5,445 nucleotides of DNA, taken from positions 1-5,445 of the forward strand of contig JAUNXD010000120.1 in NCBI GenBank assembly GCA_030539985.1, given 5' to 3'. The notes beneath the pieces were generated by a model. It did no database searches and was not told the origin of the DNA. It saw nothing but the letters and a program-made list of their open reading frames with translations. Below are positions 1 to 5,388 of this stretch, one piece after another. The stretch comes from Methanobrevibacter sp. Its GTDB lineage: Archaea > Methanobacteriota > Methanobacteria > Methanobacteriales > Methanobacteriaceae. The translations under genes were made by a program, and so were the position numbers. Position 1 is the first letter of the stretch, and each line of letters starts with the position of its first letter.

Positions 1-936
1 GGAGTAAGAGTATTTACAGCAACATCTTCACAAGGATTAATGTTAATGCATGAAATTTTATTTGCAGCAGCAGGTATGAGAACTCCTTTCGTCCTTGCTG
101 ATGCAAACAGAGCAATTTCCGCTCCATTAAACATTTGGAATGATCAGCAAGATTCCATTGCACAAAGAGATGCAGGATGGTTACAGATTTACGTTGAAAA
201 TGCTCAGGAAGCATTGGACACAACATTAATGGCTTATAAAGTATCTGAAAATCCTGAAGTACTATTGCCATCAATGGTATGTCTTGACGGATTTATCCTG
301 ACTCACACAGTTGAACCTGTTGAAATTCCAGAACAGGACGATGTAGATAAGTTTTTACCTCCATATGTTCCGGAACATGCTTATCTTGATCCGAAAGAAC
401 CGATGTCTATCGGTAACTTTGCTGACCCTGAATATTATATGGAAGCAAGACACGACATGGAAGTCGCAATGACCAAATCCATGGACGTAATCCAAAAAAC
501 ATGCGATGAATTCGCTGAAATCTTTGGAAGAAAATACGGTCTTGTAGAACCTTACAAAACAGAAGATGCCGAAATCATTTATGTTGCTATGGGATCAATC
601 TGCAGCAGTATAAGAGTTATTGTTGATCAGTTAAGAGAAAAAGGCGAAAAAGTAGGTTTACTTAAAATCAGAGCTTACAGACCATTCCCTGTAGAAGCAA
701 TCAGTGACGCTCTTAAAAATTGTGATAAAGTTGCTGTTGTTGACAAAAACTTCACATTCGGAATCGGTGGAGCATTATATGCTGACATGAAAGTTAAAAT
801 CGATAAAGAAATCTACGGATTTGTTACCGGTTTAGGTGGAAGAGACATCACACCTGAATCATTAATTGAAATTTATGAAAAAACTAAAAATGTGCCTGAA
901 AAAGAAGTCACATGGATTGGACTTAAGGAGGAATAG
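1..936 (+). CDS. porA: Pyruvate synthase (pyruvate:ferredoxin oxidoreductase) alpha subunit, 5'-truncated by window edge
   Basis: This is the alpha subunit of the oxygen-sensitive cytoplasmic enzyme that interconverts acetyl-CoA + CO2 + reduced ferredoxin and pyruvate + CoA. In autotrophic methanogens it runs towards pyruvate. The frame is open from base 1, so the ATG at 40 is internal: the 13 codons before it read GVRVFTATSSQGL, a strongly conserved PorA stretch. Visible protein is 311 residues. From knowledge of the family (about 380 residues) roughly 70 N-terminal residues, including the YPITP-type motif, lie outside the window. Also visible are the NRAISAPLNIWND block (visible residues about 36-48) and the C-terminal domain with YVAMGS and RPFP (visible 227-230), followed by FGIGGALYADMK. 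The stop at 934-936 lies 2 nt before porB, whose ribosome-binding site sits in the last porA codons, so the two are probably translationally coupled. The gamma and delta subunits are expected upstream. Family assignment is very secure. Confidence 0.96.
   Translation, partial: GVRVFTATSSQGLMLMHEILFAAAGMRTPFVLADANRAISAPLNIWNDQQDSIAQRDAGWLQIYVENAQEALDTTLMAYKVSENPEVLLPSMVCLDGFILTHTVEPVEIPEQDDVDKFLPPYVPEHAYLDPKEPMSIGNFADPEYYMEARHDMEVAMTKSMDVIQKTCDEFAEIFGRKYGLVEPYKTEDAEIIYVAMGSICSSIRVIVDQLREKGEKVGLLKIRAYRPFPVEAISDALKNCDKVAVVDKNFTFGIGGALYADMKVKIDKEIYGFVTGLGGRDITPESLIEIYEKTKNVPEKEVTWIGLKEE
925..931 (+). promoter_or_regulatory. Shine-Dalgarno site of porB, inside the end of porA
   Basis: AAGGAGG lies 7 nt before the porB ATG at 939 and within the last codons of porA. 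It is the strongest ribosome-binding site in the window. It fixes the porB start at 939 rather than the GTG immediately after it at 942, and it implies coupled translation of the alpha and beta subunits. Confidence 0.85.
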
Positions 937-938
937 AT

Positions 939-1808
939 ATGGTGGACATACCTGATAAAAACTTATTGGCACCAGGACACAGAGGTTGTGCTGGTTGTGG
1001 AGCATCTATCGCAGTTAAATTGGCTTTAAATGCATTAGGTGAAAATACCGTAGCAATTTCCGCTACAGGTTGTCTTGAAGTTATGACCACACCATATCCG
1101 GAAACCGCATGGGAAATTCCATTTATTCATGTAGCATTTGAAAACTCAGGTGCTGTGGCATCCGGTGTGGAAAGTGCACTTAGAATTCAAGGAAAAGATG
1201 ATGTAAATGTTGTTGCTTTCGGTGGTGACGGAGGAACTGTAGATATTGGTTTACAATCCTTGTCCGGAGCTATGGAAAGAGGACATAACATGACCTACAT
1301 CTGTTATGATAATGAAGCATACATGAACACAGGTATCCAAAGAAGTGGGGCAACCCCATTTGGTGCAAGCACTACAACATCCCCTAACGGTGTTGCAAGT
1401 TTCGGTGAAGACAAACCTAAGAAAAACATGCCAATGATTATGGCTGCACACGGAATACCTTATGTTGCAACCGCATCTATCGCATATCCTGAAGATTTTG
1501 TTAAAAAAGTTAAAAAAGCTGCAGAAACAAAAGGAGCAGCATATATCCACCTACAACAACCATGTACTACCGGTTGGGGATATCCTTCTGAAAAAACAAT
1601 TGAAATGGGTAGATTAGCTGTGGAAACTGGATCTTGGATTTTATATGAAATCGTTGATGGCAAATTTGAAATCACTTACAGGCCTGAAGAAAGAAAACCT
1701 GTAAAAGAATACTTGGCGCCACAAAAAAGATTCAGACACTTAGATGATGAAATCATTGAAAAAATCCAAAAATACGTTGATGCAGAGTGTGAAGAGTTAG
1801 GTTTATAA
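939..1808 (+). CDS. porB: Pyruvate synthase beta subunit (thiamine diphosphate and proximal 4Fe-4S binding)
   Basis: PorB carries the pyrophosphate-binding half of the thiamine diphosphate site and the iron-sulfur cluster nearest to it, and works with PorA at the active site. The 289-residue length is normal for the family. Four cysteines are placed as expected for the cluster: C17 and C20 (GHRGCAGCGAS), C45 (ATGCLEVM) and C209 (QQPCTTGWGYP). The thiamine diphosphate motif is GGDGGTVDIG at 95-104, ending with DNEAYMNTG at 124-132. D97 and N125 are the expected Mg2+ ligands, by analogy with the bacterial pyruvate:ferredoxin oxidoreductase structure. EIPFIHVAFENSGA (59-72) is also typical. The start is ATG 939, supported by AAGGAGG 7 nt upstream. 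The gene sits 2 nt after porA and 10 nt before porE. No damage or missing motif is seen. 2-Oxoglutarate and 2-oxoisovalerate paralogues are related, but the PorA partner and the PorE/PorF genes point to pyruvate. Confidence 0.97.
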   Translation: MVDIPDKNLLAPGHRGCAGCGASIAVKLALNALGENTVAISATGCLEVMTTPYPETAWEIPFIHVAFENSGAVASGVESALRIQGKDDVNVVAFGGDGGTVDIGLQSLSGAMERGHNMTYICYDNEAYMNTGIQRSGATPFGASTTTSPNGVASFGEDKPKKNMPMIMAAHGIPYVATASIAYPEDFVKKVKKAAETKGAAYIHLQQPCTTGWGYPSEKTIEMGRLAVETGSWILYEIVDGKFEITYRPEERKPVKEYLAPQKRFRHLDDEIIEKIQKYVDAECEELGL

Positions 1809-1818
1809 AGGTGATACA

Positions 1819-2322
1819 ATGGAAAAAATTTCCGTAAACAGTAATTTATGTGACGGATGTATGAATTGTGAAAACATGTGTGCATCAGTCCATAAATCTA
1901 GCAGAATAAAAATAGTAGAATATCATTCTTCATTTTACTCCATTGTATGTCAACACTGTGAAAGTGCACCATGTATAACAATCTGTCCAACAGAAGCTGT
2001 AAGCGAAGAAGGAGTCGATACTGGGAAATGTATCGGGTGCGGATTATGTGTAATGGTTTGTCCATTTGGTGCAATGACATTTGAAGCAAATATTGCCGAA
2101 AAATGTGACCTTTGTGCTGACAGAGAAGAAGGACCAGCATGTATCAAAGCCTGTACTAAAAGAGCAATTAGCATTCTTGATCCTGCTAAAGTCAAATCCA
2201 AAAATCAGGAAAAATTCTTAGCAAAAATGGCAGGATTATATGAACCTAATACTAAAAAAAGTGGCTTTGTCCATGTGATTACAAGTCAAGCAAGAGCAAG
2301 ACTTGTTTTAGAAGAAAAATAA
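1819..2322 (+). CDS. porE: Pyruvate synthase-associated polyferredoxin PorE (four 4Fe-4S motifs)
   Basis: This is a 167-residue ferredoxin-like electron carrier of the CooF/HycB type. Sixteen cysteines form four motifs: C11-C14-C17-C21, C44-C47-C52-C56, C71-C74-C77-C81 and C96-C99-C108-C112, enough for four 4Fe-4S clusters. In this fold, motifs 1 and 4 and motifs 2 and 3 are expected to share ligands. The remaining ~55 residues are cysteine-free, Lys-rich and may dock to a partner. It has no signal peptide and should be cytoplasmic. The start ATG 1819 follows AGGTGAT (1809-1815), which begins 1 nt after the porB stop. From the methanogen literature, porE and porF are co-transcribed with pyruvate synthase and feed it electrons, while not being catalytic subunits. 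The position directly behind porB agrees with that. The name rests on context plus the cysteine pattern, since such ferredoxins are otherwise hard to tell apart. Confidence 0.9.
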   Translation: MEKISVNSNLCDGCMNCENMCASVHKSSRIKIVEYHSSFYSIVCQHCESAPCITICPTEAVSEEGVDTGKCIGCGLCVMVCPFGAMTFEANIAEKCDLCADREEGPACIKACTKRAISILDPAKVKSKNQEKFLAKMAGLYEPNTKKSGFVHVITSQARARLVLEEK

Positions 2323-2326
2323 AATT

Positions 2327-2569
2327 ATGTTTAAATCAGGAAATTGTACTGACTGTACAACCTGTGGAAGTTGTCAACAAACACCAAATGTTGACACTCC
2401 AACCTTATTTTGTATGCATTGCCAACCACCATCAGAGGCGCCATGTTTAATTGCCTGTAAAGAGAATGCGATTGAAATATTGGGCGGCGCAATCACCATC
2501 AATTCAGAAAAATGCACCATTTGCAGAAAATGTGTTGAAGTATGTCCTATTGACGTTATCAATATTTAA
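2327..2569 (+). CDS. porF: Pyruvate synthase-associated small polyferredoxin PorF (three cysteine motifs)
   Basis: A second 4Fe-4S electron carrier of only 80 residues, 12 of them cysteine: C7-C10-C13-C16 (spacing x2, x2, x2), C29-C32-C40-C44 and C63-C66-C69-C73. Segments two and three match motifs 2 and 3 of PorE (compare FCMHC...APCLIAC with VCQHC...APCITIC), so the genes look like tandem duplicates. A counterpart of PorE motif 4 is missing, and the first motif is one residue tighter than usual. The ATG at 2327 is 4 nt after the porE stop. No good Shine-Dalgarno is visible, only purine-rich AGAAG at 2310-2314, so translation may depend on coupling to porE. It is last of the tightly spaced por genes and is presumed to pass electrons to or from pyruvate synthase together with PorE. 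The stop is clean and no cysteine codons follow in another frame, which argues against a frameshift. Confidence 0.86.
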   Translation: MFKSGNCTDCTTCGSCQQTPNVDTPTLFCMHCQPPSEAPCLIACKENAIEILGGAITINSEKCTICRKCVEVCPIDVINI

Positions 2570-2619
2570 ATATTTCAAAAATCAAAAATAGTATTAATTA
2601 ATTTTAAAAGGGTTTTATT
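2570..2619 (+). other. AT-rich intergenic gap between porF and the fumarase gene
   Basis: These 50 nt contain no stem-loop that I can see. They hold only short T-runs (TTTT at 2602-2605, TTTT at 2613-2616 and 2618-2621) and A/T tracts such as TATTAATTAATTTT at 2592-2605 that could act as a weak TATA element. AAAAGGG at 2606-2612, 7 nt before the TTG at 2620, is the only ribosome-binding candidate for the fumarase. Whether the fumarase gene is the last gene of the por operon or has its own promoter cannot be decided from sequence. Confidence 0.4.
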
Positions 2620-3462
2620 TTGATTAGCAAAGATGTTATTAAGGAAACTGTCTATGAGCTTTACAAAGAGGCAGTTATTGTACTTGGCGAAGATGTGAAA
2701 AAATCACTTGAAGATGCACTTAAAATTGAAGAGCATGAATTGGCAAGGTTAAATATTGAAGCTATCCTAAAAAATATTGAACTTGCAGAAGAAAAGGGCA
2801 TTCCCATGTGTCAGGATACAGGTTTGCCGGTGGTTTTCGTCAAATTGGGAAATGTTGAAGTTGAAAATTTACGTGAAGGCATTGAAGAGGGAATTAAAAA
2901 AGCCACAACTGACGTTCCAATTAGGCCAAACATTGTGGATCCCATTACCCGTGAAAATACAAACGTTAATGTAGGAGACTATATACCTCCAATCGATATT
3001 GAACTGGTTGATGAGGATTACCTTGAAATAACAATCCTGCCGAAAGGATTCGGCTCAGAAAACAACAATGCCATGAAAATGGCCCTTCCTGCTGAGGGAA
3101 TTGAAGGCATCAAGGAATTCGTTGTTGAATCTGTGCTTAAAGCAAAAGGAAAACCTTGTCCTCCAACCATTGTAGGTGTTGGAATCGGAGGAACCTCTGA
3201 CTTATGTTTAAAATTAGGTAAAAAAGCATTATTGGGAAAAGTTGGTGAAAGAAACCCTGATCCTGTACTTGCAAAACTTGAAGAAGAAATTCTGGATGAA
3301 ATCAATGCCTCAGGAATTGGCCCTATGGGTCTTGGCGGCAAAACCACCACACTCGACGTTAAAATCCTGAAGGCACATACCCATACCGCAGGCCTTCCAG
3401 TCGGCGTGTGCATCCAATGTTGGGCAGACAGACATGCCACAACAAGAATATACGACAAATAG
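2620..3462 (+). CDS. fumA: Class I fumarate hydratase, alpha (N-terminal, 4Fe-4S) subunit
   Basis: The alpha subunit of the two-subunit oxygen-sensitive fumarase catalyses malate/fumarate interconversion in the cytoplasm. The 280-residue length fits the separately encoded archaeal subunit. The three expected 4Fe-4S ligands are present: C64 (PMCQDTG), C180 (KPCPPTIVGVGIGGTSD) and C267 (VCIQCWADRHA), by analogy with the cluster cysteines of bacterial class I fumarases. Other family landmarks are GFGSENNNAMKMALPAEG (143-160) and GPMGLGGKTTTLDVKI. The start must be near 2620: an in-frame TAA lies at 2605-2607, no ATG occurs before codon 63, and TTG 2620 has AAAAGGG 7 nt upstream. The beta subunit, which completes the active site, is not in the window. 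L-tartrate dehydratase alpha subunits are similar, but a methanogen with an incomplete reductive TCA branch makes fumarase far more likely. Placement behind the por genes suits a shared role in carbon assimilation. Confidence 0.93.
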   Translation: MISKDVIKETVYELYKEAVIVLGEDVKKSLEDALKIEEHELARLNIEAILKNIELAEEKGIPMCQDTGLPVVFVKLGNVEVENLREGIEEGIKKATTDVPIRPNIVDPITRENTNVNVGDYIPPIDIELVDEDYLEITILPKGFGSENNNAMKMALPAEGIEGIKEFVVESVLKAKGKPCPPTIVGVGIGGTSDLCLKLGKKALLGKVGERNPDPVLAKLEEEILDEINASGIGPMGLGGKTTTLDVKILKAHTHTAGLPVGVCIQCWADRHATTRIYDK

Positions 3463-3473
3463 AATTTTTAAAA
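3463..3473. terminator. Minimal spacer between convergent genes; possible two-way T-run terminator
   Basis: Only 11 nt separate the fumarase stop (3460-3462) from the stop of the PhoU-like gene on the other strand (3474-3476). They read AATTTTTAAAA, giving five T on the plus transcript and four T on the minus transcript. Archaeal RNA polymerase can terminate at short T-runs without a hairpin, so this may serve both directions. Readthrough would produce antisense RNA to the facing gene. This is inference from composition only. Confidence 0.4.
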
Positions 3474-4358
3474 TTATCTGAAAGTTCTTGGTGTTGTTGG
3501 TCTTGGAATATTGTCATGAAACTCGACTGCAACATCCATCATTTCAACAGCAATGTCCCCAATCCTCTTGAAGGCCTTGATGAGTCTGAACAGATAAATG
3601 AAATAATTTGAACGTTCCTTTTCATCGAAAGTGCTTTCAGCCATTTGGGTTGCAATCAGATTAATGGCCTTGGACTGCATGATATGAATTGTATCTTCCA
3701 TTTCCATCAAATCATCTTTCAGTTCTGTTTTACCTTCAATGAAAGCTTTCATGGTCAGACGAATCATTGATTGGGCAGTTTTATACATTTTTTTCAGTTT
3801 TTTCAATATATTGCCGTCAACCTCATAAACATCATTGATAACGAATTTTGCAATATGACCACAGTAATCACCGATACGCTCCAAATCATATGCAATTTCA
3901 TTATACAGAATAGATTTTGAAATTTCTGAGTGCTTGTTAATGCTTACAATCGTTTCAACAGATGTTCTGATTTTTTCAACCATATTGTTTGTGGCATAAT
4001 CCATTTCCAAAGCCTTGCTTGCCTTGTTTTCATCATATTCCAGAACCGCCTCAAAAGACATTTCAAGCTGCGAATGGACATGCTTTGTCATATTGGCCAA
4101 CATGTCGTTTATCAAAACATTGCCCTTACTGTCTCTGGTGCTTACATAGTCCTCAACAGATTCAACAACTGTTTCATAGCTTTTTAAATCAATCATGTAT
4201 GCCCTTTTTACAGTCCCACTTTTTACAAGTGGCTGCAACAGTTGGGTAACATATCTGCGAGTGATTCCTAACTTTTCAGCTATTTCATCTTGAGTTGAGG
4301 GATTCTCATATAATATGATATCAAGAATCTCTTTTAATGTTTTGTCTTTTTTACTCAT
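3474..4358 (-). CDS. Winged helix-turn-helix/PhoU-like domain regulator (phosphate-uptake regulator family)
   Basis: A 294-residue predicted cytoplasmic DNA-binding protein. Residues ~5-55 form a winged helix with a clear recognition region (STQDEIAEKLGITRRYVTQL). A helical region from ~80 to 285 resembles the two three-helix repeats of PhoU. The first repeat keeps the metal-binding signature EIAYDLERIGD. The second reads RLIKAFKRIGD, where the acidic positions are Arg, Ala and Lys. The N-terminal wHTH distinguishes it from bacterial PhoU, which has no DNA-binding domain, so it probably acts on transcription directly, perhaps in response to phosphate; the ligand is inferred. I chose ATG 4358 because GTGGGT lies 5 nt upstream. 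The GTG at 4367, which overlaps the upstream stop by 1 nt, would add three residues and has no Shine-Dalgarno of its own. The gene follows the membrane protein gene by 8 nt and converges on the fumarase gene. No pst genes are in view. Confidence 0.86.
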   Translation of the reverse strand: MSKKDKTLKEILDIILYENPSTQDEIAEKLGITRRYVTQLLQPLVKSGTVKRAYMIDLKSYETVVESVEDYVSTRDSKGNVLINDMLANMTKHVHSQLEMSFEAVLEYDENKASKALEMDYATNNMVEKIRTSVETIVSINKHSEISKSILYNEIAYDLERIGDYCGHIAKFVINDVYEVDGNILKKLKKMYKTAQSMIRLTMKAFIEGKTELKDDLMEMEDTIHIMQSKAINLIATQMAESTFDEKERSNYFIYLFRLIKAFKRIGDIAVEMMDVAVEFHDNIPRPTTPRTFR

Positions 4359-4366
4359 ATTACCCA

Positions 4367-5233
4367 CTATTTTTTATAATCATCCAACAGGTCATTAGAC
4401 TCAAACTGTATTTTATCGGAAGATTTATTGATTCCGGATTGAGGCCTTTTATCTTCAATATGATTCTTGAATTTAATATGATCATCATTTCTTGGCTGGT
4501 TGACCGGCCTGTGATTTTTTACACGAATGCTTTTTGATTTCTGTTCATAATTAAAGTCCTCATGTTTGATTGAATGATGAGTCTTCTTATCATGAGAAAA
4601 GTTTTCCTCATTGAGATTATGTTTAAATAATCTGAATTCCTTTTCTGAATCCTTAGCGGACAATAATATTTTGATTATCACATATAAAATCAAACATAAT
4701 GCAACAACAGCTATAGGAAAATCAAAATACAGAAATACAATGTCATACATGTTTGTAATTACGTTTCCCGCATCCACAAAACCTCTGGCTAAAAATATCA
4801 ATCCCACAAATGCTATGATTGCTCCATGAGATTTCTTAATGATGTCCGGCTTTACGACTAACGGATAAGCACTTATGACAAGCATTGCAATACCCAATAT
4901 CCTGTAGAGATTGTTATCTGCAACATGCTGCAGTGACAGGTATGCTGTAAGGAACTGATGAGGCAAAATACCGAATTCAGACAATAAAGCGAAAATTAAC
5001 AATAGCTGAATTAATCCAATAACTACAAGCGGAAATATATATGCAATCTCCCATTCAAAATTGGTACTGAAAGTCGCAGCTGAAACAGGCTTTTCTAAAG
5101 CTTCAGAAAGCATATTGTATAAGACAGATGAAATAACTGAACCTATAACGGTACCTGCAACTCCCAAAATAGAAGTCAAAAGTGCAACGAATGCAGAAAT
5201 ACATCCAACAAGTATTAGTTTTTTATAATTCAT
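4367..5233 (-). CDS. Uncharacterised multi-pass membrane protein with long charged cytoplasmic-type tail
   Basis: I do not recognise the family. The 288-residue protein has hydrophobic segments at about 6-38 (long and Gly/Ser-rich, LGVAGTVIGSVISSVLY), 63-85, 109-127, 137-153 and 164-191, so about five membrane spans; whether the first is one helix or a hairpin is unclear. Residues 192-288 are hydrophilic and rich in Lys, Asp, Asn and His (eight His), probably disordered and, by the positive-inside rule, cytoplasmic. No catalytic motif or lipobox was seen. ATG 5233 is chosen because AGGTGA (5239-5244) stands 5 nt before it; a GTG at 5242 that would add three residues is itself part of that ribosome-binding site. 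It lies 8 nt upstream of the wHTH-PhoU gene and is probably its operon partner. It could be a membrane sensor or anchor for that regulator, but this is guilt by association only. Confidence 0.8.
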   Translation of the reverse strand: MNYKKLILVGCISAFVALLTSILGVAGTVIGSVISSVLYNMLSEALEKPVSAATFSTNFEWEIAYIFPLVVIGLIQLLLIFALLSEFGILPHQFLTAYLSLQHVADNNLYRILGIAMLVISAYPLVVKPDIIKKSHGAIIAFVGLIFLARGFVDAGNVITNMYDIVFLYFDFPIAVVALCLILYVIIKILLSAKDSEKEFRLFKHNLNEENFSHDKKTHHSIKHEDFNYEQKSKSIRVKNHRPVNQPRNDDHIKFKNHIEDKRPQSGINKSSDKIQFESNDLLDDYKK

Positions 5234-5238
5234 AATTT

Positions 5239-5244
5239 TCACCT
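5239..5244 (-). promoter_or_regulatory. Shine-Dalgarno site that sets the membrane-protein start
   Basis: Read on the minus strand this is AGGTGA, 5 nt before ATG 5233. The GTG inside it (5242-5240) is in frame with the gene and could be mistaken for a start codon. As part of a near-ideal anti-16S match it is much more likely to be the ribosome-binding site. Confidence 0.75.
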
Positions 5245-5277
5245 TAAAAAATTAAAATCAATATCATAAATATTATT

Positions 5278-5286
5278 TATTTTAAA
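5278..5286 (-). promoter_or_regulatory. Possible TATA box of the membrane protein/wHTH-PhoU operon
   Basis: On the minus strand this reads TTTAAAATA, resembling the archaeal TATA consensus. A start site about 25 nt downstream would fall near 5255 and give a leader of ~20 nt that just includes the Shine-Dalgarno at 5244-5239, a usual archaeal layout. The whole spacer is almost pure A/T, so other placements (for example ATTTAAAG at 5303-5296) are nearly as good. The gene could also be reached by readthrough from the tRNA. Confidence 0.3.
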
Positions 5287-5302
5287 GTATTTTAACTTTA
5301 AA
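5281..5302. repeat. Perfect 8-bp inverted repeat, possible operator
   Basis: TTTAAAGT (5281-5288) and ACTTTAAA (5295-5302) are exact inverted copies separated by ATTTTA. Arm centres are 14 bp apart, a little more than one helical turn, as for a dimeric regulator. The repeat overlaps the likely TATA region upstream of the membrane protein/wHTH-PhoU genes, where a bound protein could block the basal factors. The wHTH-PhoU protein is the obvious candidate for autoregulation, but in sequence this AT-rich a chance repeat is quite possible. Confidence 0.35.
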
Positions 5303-5373
5303 TAATTTGTGTACAATATTTTTTACATCCATATCGGTTAAAAACAAATATTAGCAAAACATTAAAATAATGC

Positions 5374-5379
5374 AAAAAA
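5374..5379 (-). terminator. T-run downstream of tRNA-Thr
   Basis: Six T in a row on the minus strand, 9 nt beyond the mature 3' end of the tRNA, with a second TTTT at 5369-5366. This is the usual form of an archaeal tRNA transcript end and suggests that the downstream membrane-protein operon has its own promoter. Confidence 0.5.
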
Positions 5380-5388
5380 TAGTTTGAA

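Noticed and set aside
40..936. porA starting at ATG 40
   Set aside because: The frame is open upstream to base 1 and encodes the conserved GVRVFTATSSQGL stretch, so 40 is an internal Met.
1251..1550. Cysteine-rich 99-codon minus-strand frame opposite porB
   Set aside because: It is antisense to the conserved thiamine diphosphate region of porB; its cysteines come from complementing Ala/Thr codons, and it has no ribosome-binding site or family resemblance.
2570..2619. Frameshift that removed a fourth cysteine motif from porF
   Set aside because: No frame of the following 50 nt encodes cysteines or ferredoxin-like sequence, so any loss is not a simple recent frameshift within this window.
3018..3458. 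146-codon minus-strand frame opposite the fumarase gene
   Set aside because: It lies wholly within a well-conserved coding region, shows the Ser/Pro-rich composition of an antisense shadow, and has no independent start signal.
3930..4249. Two overlapping plus-strand frames (85 and 86 codons) opposite the PhoU-like gene
   Set aside because: They are shadows of the real gene on the other strand; the Phe/His/Cys-rich translations match nothing recognisable.
4367..5242. Longer membrane-protein call starting at GTG 5242
   Set aside because: The GTG is inside the AGGTGA ribosome-binding site that serves ATG 5233.
5243..5388. Riboswitch or small RNA in the spacer between tRNA and membrane protein
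   Set aside because: The spacer is almost entirely A/T with no stable stem beyond the 8-bp AT-rich inverted repeat, which fits an operator better than an RNA structure.
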